Source of the DNA: JBLIRR01 sp049472395
Lineage (GTDB): Bacteria > SZUA-182 > DTGQ01 > JBLIRR01
NCBI GenBank assembly: GCA_049472395.1
Contig: JBLIRR010000039.1
Coordinates: forward strand, 1-61,337
Direction of reading: 5' to 3'
DNA: 61,337 nucleotides
A program made the position numbers and the translations under genes. The notes beneath the pieces are model-generated. The model searched no databases, was not told the origin of the DNA, and was given only the letters and a program-made list of their open reading frames with translations. Positions 1-8,360 of the stretch are shown here, piece after piece. Within the stretch, counting starts at the first letter, position 1; each line of letters opens with the position of its first letter.

Positions 1-1
1 T

Positions 2-1279
2 CTTCCATTATGGTGGGATGATGGCGAAGGGGCACTACTTAATACTACCAGCGTCATGACAACAGGTGATTTATCATGGGTAATATCATCGGTGACAGGT
101 GACACACATTACAATGACGTTACCCCGAGGGGTGTAACCGAGGATGGTGGTGTGTCAAACATGATGTATCGCTCTATAGGTCATAGAGGGGTGTTGGGAC
201 CTCATCCCCAGAGCACGGCATTTATGACAGGGTGTCACGATGACCAGGGAGAATGCCTCGGTGGAGAAGTTGGACAAAATGTCAGTCTGACTGTCGGAGA
301 CTCCAGCAGGCATAGCGTCTGGTATGTATCATATTATCTTAGATTGGATCCCTTATGGCCAATTTCGAGCACCCAGAATTATAAGTGGTTCAATTGGGAA
401 CAGGGTGCACCTGGGGCAACCGCATATTCTTCTCCATTCTGCTATGATAACACCAATGGCTGTAATTGTGGCAGTGGTCCTGAAAACCGGTCAAGTCCGG
501 GTTGTGGTTATGACTTCTGGAGCGGCGCATCAGTCATACAGATATTGGGGGCTGGCTGCAGTGATAGTTGGACGTCTCCGGGATGCGGGAGTCCAATTTT
601 GTCGCATAACACCTTGAAAAAGAATCCAAGAAACGAGTGGACAAGGAATGAACACCTGATGAACTTCCCAGCTTCATATAAATACTATGTAAATAATGCA
701 TGGCTCCTGGATACAACCTTGGATGGAGATTGTACCTTAGATAATTCCACGTATGATAATCCGAGTGCTGTCACCTTAGGAGGATTCTGGAAGCAAGGTA
801 TGTGCGGAAATAATCAAGATGATCTCAATGATGATGCATGTAGGTATTTTGATGATGTCTATGTCGACACCACCTTCTCCCGGGTGATCCTTGCTGATAC
901 CCAGAACTACGAGGATGCACGTATTGTGGAACCGCAAATTCCTTTAACATGGAGTGATATATCAGTAACGTGTTCAGTCAACCTCGGAGCCCTGCCTGAT
1001 TCAGGTATTGCATATCTTTTTGTCTTCGATGCGAATAACAGTCACAATGCTACGGGTTATCCGATTTCTTTGAGCTTTGAACCAGGACCGGATGTACCAG
1101 GGGATCTCAATGGTGATAGTCAGATCAATGTGATTGATGTTCAACTCTGTAGTAATGCAATTCTAGGCATAGAGACTGGATCGGAGATCACTGAACGTGC
1201 AGATGTCAATCAAGATGGCATTGTTGATGTACTCGATGTTCAGGAGATAGTAAATACAATACTACTGCAAAAACTTTAG
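2..1279 (+). CDS. Secreted protein with C-terminal dockerin domain (5' end outside window)
   Basis: The frame is open from the first bases of the window, so the true start lies upstream; the first internal ATG is at 56. About 425 residues are visible. The last 60 carry two calcium-binding dockerin type I repeats, with the loops DLNGDSQINVIDV and DVNQDGIVDVLDV. Dockerins bind cohesins or, outside cellulosomes, act as general cell-surface or protein-protein modules. The upstream part is rich in Gly, Asn, Trp and Cys and reads like an extracellular beta-sheet protein; I do not recognise its family, although the Trp/Asn/Asp content would fit a carbohydrate-binding or glycosidase-like fold. No cohesin partner is visible here. 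The dockerin call is firm; the rest is unknown. Confidence 0.8.
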   Translation, partial: LPLWWDDGEGALLNTTSVMTTGDLSWVISSVTGDTHYNDVTPRGVTEDGGVSNMMYRSIGHRGVLGPHPQSTAFMTGCHDDQGECLGGEVGQNVSLTVGDSSRHSVWYVSYYLRLDPLWPISSTQNYKWFNWEQGAPGATAYSSPFCYDNTNGCNCGSGPENRSSPGCGYDFWSGASVIQILGAGCSDSWTSPGCGSPILSHNTLKKNPRNEWTRNEHLMNFPASYKYYVNNAWLLDTTLDGDCTLDNSTYDNPSAVTLGGFWKQGMCGNNQDDLNDDACRYFDDVYVDTTFSRVILADTQNYEDARIVEPQIPLTWSDISVTCSVNLGALPDSGIAYLFVFDANNSHNATGYPISLSFEPGPDVPGDLNGDSQINVIDVQLCSNAILGIETGSEITERADVNQDGIVDVLDVQEIVNTILLQKL

Positions 1280-1600
1280 ATAATCCACCACCGCTGCCGA
1301 AACTGCTTGAGAATCAAGGTTGTAATCCTGCCCATCTATGATCGTAAGCACCACAGATTCATTTCCCTTCTCTCATAATATCATCAACCGTAATGATAGT
1401 CTAGGAGTGCGGTGTAGCTGGATCGGTAATCATTACGCTACCACTATAGAGGTTTTCAGTATAGGTTCAGGATTAGCCCTTCCTGCAAGAGAAAAGCTTA
1501 CCTGTAATCCGTCACAGTCTCCGGGGATATCCTCCGCCCACGCAATAGAGAACTCACCTCTTTTATCAGAGCAGAATACCAAAAGAGCTATTATCCCCTT
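1262..1600 (-). pseudogene. Decayed Calx-beta domain gene fragment
   Basis: Read on the minus strand, about 110 codons resemble one Calx-beta domain. First comes EFSIAWAEDIPGDCDGLQV followed by SFSLAGRANPEP, then (after a frame change near 1432) TIITVDDIMREG, then (after another one-base shift near 1360) NESVVLTIIDGQDYNLDSQA. Calx-beta domains have this order: GD-x-VSFSLxG, then an acidic DD-x-xxEGNE segment, then a V-x-LTI...YxL ending. There is also an in-frame TAG at 1401-1403. Calx-beta domains are calcium-binding extracellular modules. No start and no intact frame remain, so this is a relic. It partly overlaps the end of the dockerin gene on the opposite strand. Confidence 0.6.
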
Positions 1601-1622
1601 CTTATGCTTTGGAAGGGGATAG

Positions 1623-2026
1623 GAGTGTTCATACTTAAAAATCCACGTAATAAGATATTATTTAGCCCGGTAAGCATCAATAAAAAATATCAGAGCGATT
1701 TCACCCATACTAAAGAATAACTATATGAAAAACATTTAAGATGAATTATTTGTAATTCCATACAATCGTGATATTATAGTTTAATTAGTCAATATTTCAG
1801 ACTATCAAAAGTGAGGATAGAATCCTAGCAAAGCTCCGTCTCACACCGACGAGGTTAAAGGCCTATTTCCGGTGGAGCTTCGCGATGCTGGTTACCGGAT
1901 GCTCGATGCCAGATATAAGATAAAAAGATAATTCCAATGATTATCAGCATCTAGAAACGAGCATTCAGGATCGGTCAGCGAAAACTTGGCATATTTGTGA
2001 AGTTTTAACTTACTAAGAGGGGCTAG
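1623..2026. other. Non-coding stretch with an imperfect hairpin
   Basis: No supported gene. It contains a locally GC-richer segment with an inverted repeat, GCAAAGCTCC at 1828-1837 and GGAGCTTCGC at 1874-1883 (9 of 10 pairs). Short direct repeats of GATGCT/GATGCC follow at 1884-1911. It may be a small repetitive element or an RNA hairpin; the composition stands out from the AT-rich flanks. Confidence 0.4.
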
Positions 2027-2569
2027 ATGAAGAGGAGAAAATCTGAGATGAGTTATATTATGGTAGATGTGGAGGCAGATGGTCCTATTCCCGGCGATTA
2101 TTCAATGATCTCATTTGGGGCAGTCGTAGTTGATTCATCATTAAGCAAGAGATATTCCGCCTTTTTAAGGCCTATATCAGACAATTGGATTCCCAAAGCT
2201 CTCAATATCTCCCATTTTACCCGAGAAGAAACCCTCGGTTTTTCCGATCCTGCGAAAGTAATGCAAGATTTTGCTCAATGGATTAAATCGGTGAGTTCAG
2301 GTACGCCTCATTTTATATCTGATAATAACGGTTTTGATTGGCAGTTTATCAACTGGTATTTTATTCATTTTATCGGGCACAATCCCTTTGGTCACTCTTC
2401 AACGAATCTTGGATCTCTGTACAAAGGAATTGTAAAAAATACATTGGCTAGTTTTAAACACTTGAGGAAAACCAAACATACCCATAGGGCCATCTATGAT
2501 GCTTTGGGAAATGCGGAAGCTTTGTTAGAGTTAAAAAAAGAGTTTGGCCTCAATATCAACTTGGAATAA
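2027..2569 (+). CDS. DEDD-family 3'-5' exonuclease (RNase T / DnaQ-like)
   Basis: A 180-residue single-domain protein of the DnaQ/RNase T superfamily, which removes nucleotides from 3' ends using two metal ions. Exo I is DVEADG (D14, E16). The central aspartate lies in the FDWQF segment, and the Exo III signature is HRAIYDALGNAEALL near the C-terminus (H and D of the DEDDh type). Length fits a stand-alone exonuclease. Two starts are possible. ATG 2027 has GAGG seven bases upstream, and ATG 2048 (MSYIMVDVEADG) has AGAGGAG about ten bases upstream; the shorter form would begin right at the catalytic strand. No replication partner is adjacent, so the substrate (tRNA ends, DNA or oligoribonucleotide) cannot be told. 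Confidence 0.8.
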   Translation: MKRRKSEMSYIMVDVEADGPIPGDYSMISFGAVVVDSSLSKRYSAFLRPISDNWIPKALNISHFTREETLGFSDPAKVMQDFAQWIKSVSSGTPHFISDNNGFDWQFINWYFIHFIGHNPFGHSSTNLGSLYKGIVKNTLASFKHLRKTKHTHRAIYDALGNAEALLELKKEFGLNINLE

Positions 2570-2633
2570 TAGAGGTGTAACAAAGAAAACATAGATAGCT
2601 CAAATTGAAAAAATAAGTTGAAAGGAATTAAGT

Positions 2634-2915
2634 ATGGCCCGTAAAATAGAAGTAGTAAGGTACAGAAAAGAATGGAAGTTGATGTTTGCAGAAGAGAAAA
2701 AAAGATTAAGAGAAATGTTTGGAAAAGATATTGTGGATATTCAGCATATTGGAAGTACAGCAGTTGAAGGGCTGGCTGCAAAACCGCTTATTGATATCTT
2801 GATTGTGATCGATGATTTTAAGATATTAGATAATTACACGATTAAGATGATTGAACTCGGATATGAAGATAAAGGGGAATTTGGTATCAAGGGTAGACGA
2901 TTTTACCGAGCATAA
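2634..2915 (+). pseudogene. GrpB/UPF0157 protein, C-terminally truncated
   Basis: The 93 residues match the N-terminal half of the GrpB (UPF0157) family, a nucleotidyltransferase-fold family of uncertain function. Visible hallmarks are VVRYRKEWKLMFAEEKKRL, DIVDIQHIGSTAVEGLAAKP, and the DILIVIDD metal-site strand. Family members are normally about 165-180 residues. Here translation stops right after GRRFYRA, where intact homologues continue into a conserved RTHHLHI segment; I find no trace of it in the next 70 bases in any frame. The truncation removes half the fold, so activity is doubtful. It lies 64 bases after the exonuclease on the same strand, with a weak purine-rich ribosome site. Confidence 0.65.
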
Positions 2916-2988
2916 TATTAAGACTAATAGTACAAATTAAAAATTATTCACAAGTGAAGAAGATGTTAAAGAATTTACCTGTTCAATA

Positions 2989-3783
2989 TTATCGTAGTAT
3001 ATCATAATACATGAGTTCCGGATAATCAGTGAATATGCCATCAACTCCCATTGTCCGCATCAGGTCTCTATCTATAAAATTGTTGATTGTATAGACAAAT
3101 ACCTTGAGATTGCGTTGATGGGCTTTTTGCACAAGTGTTGGGGTGACCTGTGTATGGTTCACATGTAAGGAAAAAGCGTTCATTGTTTTTAACAGATGCT
3201 TACTGTTGGCGCTATAACTGTCCATAATAGCGCCTATTTTCAACGCAGGTTGAAGAAACCTAATGTTTCTTAATTCATTATATATACTGGAAGAAACGAT
3301 AATGTGATCATAGGTCCAATCTGTAGTTGCGACATAATGCTCTATCATTTGGGTAAGGAGAGAGGCACACTGTGCTGATTTTATCTCAATATTGAGTCCT
3401 GCCTTCCCATTTACCAAATCAAAGATTTCATCCAATAGGGGTATTTGCTGCCCTTTGCCTGCATCAAGTAAGCGCAAATAATCAACTGAATGCTCAATAA
3501 CATATCCAACGCCATTGGTAGTACGTTCAAGTGTCTCATCATGAATTACAAGCAGGGTATTTTCAACAACAAACAGATCGATTTCTATCCAGGGAGCGCC
3601 AAGGGATAGGGCTTTTTCAACGGATAAAAGTGTGTTCTCCGGCTCATGAGCACTTGCGCCACGATGGGCAAAATAGAGAAATCCATTATTCAATAATTCA
3701 TCTGGCTTATTCATTATTTTTTCATTTTTATTATTGCTTCTCAATTGCGCATTATGACAATTATGTTCCAAAAGCCGAGGCAT
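2989..3783 (-). CDS. Glycerophosphodiester phosphodiesterase
   Basis: This is a 264-residue GDPD-family TIM-barrel enzyme, expected to hydrolyse glycerophosphodiesters to an alcohol plus glycerol-3-phosphate. The family signature is complete: FAHRGASAHEPENTL (H40, R41), WIEIDL (E67, D69), and VIHDETLERTTNG (H81). The C-terminal strand motifs KVFVYTINN and DGIFTDYPELM are also present. There is no signal peptide, so it is probably cytoplasmic and UgpQ-like. The annotated start has GGGGA nine bases upstream. A later ATG (3714) would drop 23 non-conserved residues but has no good ribosome site. Downstream genes on this strand are absent, so it appears monocistronic. Confidence 0.85.
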   Translation of the reverse strand: MPRLLEHNCHNAQLRSNNKNEKIMNKPDELLNNGFLYFAHRGASAHEPENTLLSVEKALSLGAPWIEIDLFVVENTLLVIHDETLERTTNGVGYVIEHSVDYLRLLDAGKGQQIPLLDEIFDLVNGKAGLNIEIKSAQCASLLTQMIEHYVATTDWTYDHIIVSSSIYNELRNIRFLQPALKIGAIMDSYSANSKHLLKTMNAFSLHVNHTQVTPTLVQKAHQRNLKVFVYTINNFIDRDLMRTMGVDGIFTDYPELMYYDILR

Positions 3784-3894
3784 ATTTTATTTCCCCAAAA
3801 TTAGAATTGCCCGATTAATGCCTTTATTAATTCTACTAATAACTGTATCGTCCAAAGTTTAGAAAATGAATGTTACCACTGTGAGAATATTTCA

Positions 3895-5244
3895 TTACTT
3901 TTTCGTGAGGAAAACTGATATTAATTGATCTGTAAAGTTTTTGCCGCATAAAGTCCTGCTAAAGAAGCGGCAATACCGCGCCAGGAGGAAGAATGATACT
4001 TGGGAAAGTGACTGTGGGGAAAGCACAATTGGCAATGACAGAGGAACAACCGGTGCTATGGGTAAAGTAAAAGTGGGTAAAGTCTGCACGGGATTCGGGG
4101 GTGGTGAGATAACAGGAACCGAAATTGTGGGAACTAGTAAGGTTGTCATTGGGACTGTGCTGAGAGGCGCCGTCGACACTGAGGTTGGGGGTGTTGTGGG
4201 GGGAGGAACTTGTTGTGTAGGAACGGGAATTGTAGGATCAGGCACTGTGACAATTGTAACTGGGGGAGTTGATGGTGGCGGCACTGGTAAGGTCGAGACT
4301 GGGGTTGGAATAAGTGGGGTTGTCACAACGAGCACAATCGGTATGGGGTCGGGAGGAATTAGTGTTGTTGGCACAGGTATGGTTGCTGATGGTACCGGAA
4401 GAGCTGGTGTTGCCGGTATTGGCACTGTTACTACTGGCGTTGGGGGAACTGGCACTGTTGAAACGGGGGGTGTCAGAAGAGGATCAATTGGTAAAGAATC
4501 GCTTGGAATAATGGCAGTGGGCAGGGGTAAAATCGGCGCTGTGAGTGTTGGCACCGGAACTGTCTGGACTGGAAGAGTGACGATCGGAACAGTTGGGGAA
4601 GGAATTATTGCCGTGGGATTGACAGGTGGTACGAGTGGTGACACCGGCACAAGATTAGTCGGCACATAAAGTGCCGGACCGAGGATGTCTATTGGTGTGA
4701 GCAAAGAAGAAAGCAGCGGCAGATTTATTGATGACGGAGGAATCCCTCCGTTTGTTGGCAAAAATGAAGAATAGGAAAGAATAAAATCATTATTCGCAAT
4801 GGGTACATTATTAATAAGCCATGCCAGATCAGTGAGAGGCAAATTCGCATAATCTTCTGGTAATAGTATGGGAGAAGGCTTTGAATGATCATTTAACAGA
4901 GAGCTTGGTGGCCATAGATTGATGCCACTAAAGGGATCAAAATATGCCAAACCTGTCAATGTATTGTATAATAACCATGGATAGGCTAATGATGGGTCCC
5001 ATGTCAATCCTGGCATGACGTCTAGTTCAGTCTCGGGAGTCAGTTCGCTGACGAGTGGTGTAGGATTACCTGTATGATTATCTATAGGGGAAAGGATGAG
5101 TGACCATAATGGTCATAAGGTATTATAAGGAGGCAATGCAACCCAATTTTGGGCATTCACGTTGATTGAGCATACTACCATTCCGCTCAAAAGCATAAAA
5201 AATATTTGTGAAAATCTCGATTTAGATCTCTTCCCTTTAGTCAT
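3895..5244 (-). pseudogene. Pro/Val/Thr-rich secreted PLWP-family protein, interrupted by in-frame TGA
   Basis: One of three paralogues in the window (others end at 8951 and 9981). The true start is ATG 5244, with AAGGGA upstream. It gives a signal peptide ending near VNAQ, then NWVALPPYNTL, where a TGA at 5115-5113 replaces the first Trp of the family motif LPPYNTLWPLWSPALSP. The frame then continues without a break for 373 codons: MPGLTWDPSLAYPWLLYNT, a region resembling GLAYFDPFSGINLWP, then about 200 residues of Pro/Val/Thr/Ile repeats such as TVPVPTLTAPILPLP. The C-terminus differs from the paralogues, which end in VSG-I/L-FLF, so a late frameshift is possible. Unless TGA is read through, only a 43-residue peptide is made. 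Function unknown; the layout suggests a cell-wall or matrix protein. Confidence 0.75.
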
Positions 5245-5443
5245 GACGAACTATCCCTTTCGATTTTCTCTCTTTAAGTTTATTCTATAGTGCTCACCTC
5301 CTTTCCAAAAAGTGCTGGGGGAGCAGCAAATAATTTCCAATTTTTTCCATAAGCATAAATTATGCTTTCTTATTCTATTGATATGCACGGCTGAAATTCA
5401 GCCGTTCGAATTTTTAACCTGTATAGAGAATATACCCGCCTTC

Positions 5444-6049
5444 TTAAAATTTTTTCTGATATGTGAGAAATGGAGAGGGAGCTCCTTCAGTACCGGGTGC
5501 AAGAGTGAAGCGAAATCTGCCTCTCCATTTATCATAGGGACTTGATGCAATTTGGGGCCCTTCTATCAAACCAAATGCAAATCCTGCAATCGTGCCCCCA
5601 ATATATCCCCATACCAACGATTCATTAAAATGACGCCATTCGTTGGTCTGGCTATATTGCAAGCCACCAATGGCACCCCCCACGATTAAACCGATTCCAC
5701 CTCCATACCACATATCACGTAAAATAATTCCACCAACACCTGTCTTCCCCTCTGAAAGACCATAAAAACCAATTCCTAGTCCAAGCATAGTACCGCCAAT
5801 TACTCCATAAAGTGCTCCATCTAATACACGCTGTGCTTCCTCATCGTCATCAAGTCTTTCGTGTTGGTCAATAGCTTGAACCCCACCGATTGCGGTTCCG
5901 AGCAAGAGCCCTAATTTCATGCCAGCCCATCCGTAATTAAATACTGACGGTTCCTCGTGTGGATCTATGCTTCCAAAAAAAGGTCCTGCGTGAGCATGAC
6001 CAACCAACAATAGAAGAACAATTATTCCTGATACACAACTTTTAATCAT
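5444..6049 (-). CDS. Secreted glycine-zipper-like hypothetical protein
   Basis: A 201-residue protein with a clear signal peptide (MIKSCVSGIIVLLLLVGHAHA). Four Gly/Ala-rich hydrophobic segments follow (GMKLGLLLGTAIGG, YGVIGGTMLGLGIGF, YGGGIGLIVGGAIGG, WGYIGGTIAGFAFGL). Such repeated GxxxG segments are typical of glycine-zipper membrane or outer-membrane-associated proteins. The segments are spaced by acidic or polar stretches, including DQHERLDDDEEAQ. The C-terminus is short and ends in Phe (YQKKF), as in many outer-membrane proteins, but there is no beta-barrel pattern long enough to claim one. Start ATG 6049 is preceded by GAGGA. It is divergently transcribed from the iron-regulated MinD operon, with 310 bases between. 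No specific function can be assigned. Confidence 0.65.
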   Translation of the reverse strand: MIKSCVSGIIVLLLLVGHAHAGPFFGSIDPHEEPSVFNYGWAGMKLGLLLGTAIGGVQAIDQHERLDDDEEAQRVLDGALYGVIGGTMLGLGIGFYGLSEGKTGVGGIILRDMWYGGGIGLIVGGAIGGLQYSQTNEWRHFNESLVWGYIGGTIAGFAFGLIEGPQIASSPYDKWRGRFRFTLAPGTEGAPSPFLTYQKKF

Positions 6050-6224
6050 TTTACTTTCCTCCTCATTATGTTAACTTTTACAATCCGGACCTTACATTAT
6101 TTTTCGCGTTCTCGTATGTTAAAATTTGACTCCACTCACCACATCTCAATGGGTCAAAATGAGAATCACTGAAATATAAGAGACTATACAATAAAAAATG
6201 AAAAAATAAAATAGAAAATAATTC

Positions 6225-6252
6225 TTGACAACAATAAAATATTAGATATAAT
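6225..6252 (+). promoter_or_regulatory. Sigma-70 promoter of the MinD/NifX operon
   Basis: TTGACA (6225-6230), 16-base spacer, TATAAT (6247-6252): both hexamers match the consensus exactly. The Fur box begins one base after the -10 element. The first start codon of the operon is at 6360. Confidence 0.8.
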
Positions 6253-6253
6253 T

Positions 6254-6272
6254 GATAATGGTAATCATTTTC
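6254..6272 (+). promoter_or_regulatory. Fur box (iron-dependent operator)
   Basis: GATAATGGTAATCATTTTC matches the 19-base Fur consensus GATAATGATAATCATTATC at 17 of 19 positions. It sits directly downstream of the -10 element, where bound Fur-Fe(II) would block RNA polymerase. A weaker half-site, TGAGAATCACT, lies about 90 bases upstream at 6160. Fur itself is encoded at 26971-27444. Confidence 0.8.
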
Positions 6273-6359
6273 AATAACAAAAACAGATTATCTTAATAAG
6301 AAAAGGTAGGTGAGATGCCCAATATGAAAGGTGATTCATAAAAATATGAGGTCATAGTT

Positions 6360-7190
6360 ATGATTATATCTGTAGCAAGTGGTAAAGGTGGCACCGGAAA
6401 AACAACTATTTCAACAAGTTTAGCCTTATCGTTGAACGATGCACAACTACTTGATTGCGATGTTGAAGAACCTAATGCCTCTATTTTTATCAAGCCTGCG
6501 ATTGAACAAAGATCCCCCTCTTTTATACCAATTCCTCGAGTCGACCTCACGAAATGTAACTATTGTGGGAGATGTTCCAAGGTGTGCGCTTTTCATGCCA
6601 TTGCAGTGGTGGGTGAAAAAATAATGATTTTCCCGAAATTATGTCATGGATGCGGCGCATGTTCATATTTGTGCCCTCATAATGCAATGTCTGAGATTGG
6701 TAAAGAAATAGGGTATATTGAAACAGGTAAAAAGAACACACTTACCTTTGTCCATGGGATGCTCAAGATAGGAGAAGCCATGTCTCCTCCACTGATCAGG
6801 GCTGTTAAGAAACATATAGACCGGAGCCGGACTGTAATTATCGACGCTCCTCCTGGCACTTCCTGCCCTGTAATAACCGCTATAGGAGAATCGAATTATT
6901 GTCTATTGGTCACAGAACCTACTCCTTTTGGATTACATGATTTAATCCTGGCTGTAAAGATGTTGCGAGAATTAAAGATACCGTATGGGGTAATTATTAA
7001 TCGGGCTGATATAGGTAATACGGAGGTATCAGAATATTGCCGTAGGGAGGGTATTCCTGTCCTCTTGAGTATTCCTTTTAAGAAAGATATTGCTATCGCC
7101 TATTCGAAGGGGCTTCCTTTGATTGAGGCACTCCCTGAATATGACGAAAAAATGAAGAAATTGTTCACATACATTAGGCAGGGGAAATAA
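6360..7190 (+). CDS. MinD-superfamily P-loop ATPase with two [4Fe-4S] ferredoxin clusters (first copy)
   Basis: A 276-residue deviant-Walker ATPase of the Mrp/MinD/NifH-like class. SGKGGTGKTT forms the P-loop (residues 7-16) and DCDVEEPNA the switch strand. A bacterial 2[4Fe-4S] ferredoxin module is inserted after residue 60: CNYCGRCSKVC (Cys 66, 69, 72, 76) and CHGCGACSYLC (Cys 95, 98, 101, 105). IIDAPPGTSCPV is the Walker B-like segment and LLVTEPTPFGLHDL the MinD-type C-terminal strand. Such pairs occur widely in anaerobes beside NifX-like proteins and are thought to handle Fe-S or other metal clusters; the exact reaction is unknown. It is the first gene of a four-gene operon under a Fur-boxed promoter, and the second ATPase starts four bases downstream. 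Confidence 0.85.
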   Translation: MIISVASGKGGTGKTTISTSLALSLNDAQLLDCDVEEPNASIFIKPAIEQRSPSFIPIPRVDLTKCNYCGRCSKVCAFHAIAVVGEKIMIFPKLCHGCGACSYLCPHNAMSEIGKEIGYIETGKKNTLTFVHGMLKIGEAMSPPLIRAVKKHIDRSRTVIIDAPPGTSCPVITAIGESNYCLLVTEPTPFGLHDLILAVKMLRELKIPYGVIINRADIGNTEVSEYCRREGIPVLLSIPFKKDIAIAYSKGLPLIEALPEYDEKMKKLFTYIRQGK

Positions 7191-7193
7191 TAG

Positions 7194-8063
7194 ATGAAAC
7201 AGATAGTAATCATAAGTGGGAAAGGTGGCACAGGTAAGACTGTGTTATCCGGCAGCTTTGCGGCCTTAGCGAAAAATAAAGTCATTGTGGACTGTGATGT
7301 GGATGCTGCTGATCTTCATCTTTTACTTCATCCGAAGGTAAAGGAAACATATGAGTTTCGAAGCGGATATTCACCGGTAATTGATTCGACAATATGTACA
7401 CGGTGCGGAAAATGTCGTGAATTATGCAGGTTTGACGCACTTTTAGAGGACTTTACCGTCGACAAAATTGCCTGTGAAGGGTGTGGATTGTGCAGTCATA
7501 TTTGTCCTGAGAATGCAGTGAGTATGAGGGAGAATCTATCAGGGGAATGGTATATATCCGAAACCAGATTTGGTCCGCTCGTCCATGCTCAATTAGGAAT
7601 TACAGAAGAAAATTCAGGGAAATTGGTAAGCTGTCTGAGAAAAAAAGCAAAGGAAATAGCAGAGGAAAGGCAGAGTAATCTTATTATTATAGATGGGACG
7701 CCAGGGATTGGCTGTCCTGTTATTGCGTCCATCTCCGGTGTTGATCTCGCCCTCGTGATTACCGAACCATCCATATCCGGCCTGCATGATGCACAAAGAG
7801 TAATACAAGTTGCCACACATTTTAGGGTGCCGGTAAAAATAGTGATCAACAAGTATGACTTAAATTTAGAATTAACGAGAGAAATTGAAGACTATGCTCA
7901 GAGAAATGATATCCAATTGCTCGGGAAAATAAGTTTCGATGAGCATGTGGTGAAATCTATTGTGTTAGGAAAGACAGTAATTGAATATGGAGAATGTAAA
8001 GCGAAAAATGAAATTATCACTATCTGGACAGCCCTTTACAATGGATTTTTTACATTACAATGA
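7194..8063 (+). CDS. MinD-superfamily P-loop ATPase with two [4Fe-4S] ferredoxin clusters (second copy)
   Basis: A 289-residue paralogue of the preceding gene with the same architecture. It has SGKGGTGKTVLSG (P-loop, residues 8-16), DCDVDAADLHLLL, an inserted ferredoxin pair CTRCGKCRELC (Cys 68, 71, 74, 78) and CEGCGLCSHIC (Cys 94, 97, 100, 104), then IIDGTPGIGCPV and LVITEPSISGLHD. The start is ATG 7194, three bases after the previous stop, so translation is probably coupled. The two copies differ enough to suggest a stable heterodimer rather than a recent duplication. A role in loading or recovering Fe-S clusters is inferred from the ferredoxin module, the NifX-like neighbour and the Fur box. 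Confidence 0.85.
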   Translation: MKQIVIISGKGGTGKTVLSGSFAALAKNKVIVDCDVDAADLHLLLHPKVKETYEFRSGYSPVIDSTICTRCGKCRELCRFDALLEDFTVDKIACEGCGLCSHICPENAVSMRENLSGEWYISETRFGPLVHAQLGITEENSGKLVSCLRKKAKEIAEERQSNLIIIDGTPGIGCPVIASISGVDLALVITEPSISGLHDAQRVIQVATHFRVPVKIVINKYDLNLELTREIEDYAQRNDIQLLGKISFDEHVVKSIVLGKTVIEYGECKAKNEIITIWTALYNGFFTLQ

Positions 8064-8079
8064 AAGGAGGTGAAACAGT

Positions 8080-8304
8080 ATGCCTTTTGGAGATGGAACC
8101 GGACCACGTGGTCAGGGACCAGGGACCGGCAAAGGAATGGGATATGGTGGAGGGCGAGGACGCATGGGTGGTAATCGTCCGGGAGCAGGCCCAGGGGGAT
8201 CCTGTGTGTGTCCTCAATGCGGAACTCATGTTCTACATCAGCAGGGCGTGCCATGCAACAATATTGACTGTCCAAAATGTGGGAATAAGATGGTACGAGC
8301 CTAA
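8080..8304 (+). CDS. Small Gly-rich zinc-ribbon protein (DUF5320-like N-terminus)
   Basis: A 74-residue protein. The first 40 residues are Gly/Arg-rich (MPFGDGTGPRGQGPGTGK and on), a pattern seen in small proteins encoded beside NifX/MinD clusters. The rest is a zinc ribbon with four Cys pairs or singles: CVCPQCG, PCNNIDCPKCG. It could bind zinc or accept an iron-sulfur centre in rubredoxin fashion. The start is well defined: AAAGGAGGTGA, an almost perfect anti-16S match, lies eight bases upstream of ATG 8080. It sits between the second MinD ATPase and the NifX-like gene, so it is likely part of the same metal-cluster handling unit. An overlapping frame (8060-8308) is a shadow. Confidence 0.75.
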   Translation: MPFGDGTGPRGQGPGTGKGMGYGGGRGRMGGNRPGAGPGGSCVCPQCGTHVLHQQGVPCNNIDCPKCGNKMVRA

Positions 8305-8360
8305 ATAAGATTAACAATAAAGATCTTCCAGACAATTAGAAATGAGAAAAAGGAGAGAAG

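Noticed and set aside
1338..1622. 94-codon plus-strand frame
   Set aside because: No signal or family; the opposite strand carries the Calx-beta relic that explains the open frame.
3941..4669. Plus-strand 242-codon Gly/Val/Thr-rich frame
   Set aside because: It is the mirror of the Pro/Val/Thr repeat codons of the minus-strand PLWP gene; the same happens at 8988-9359.
5113..5115. TGA in the PLWP gene as selenocysteine
   Set aside because: Paralogues have Trp there, and the only adjacent stem is a tight palindrome without a SECIS-type loop.
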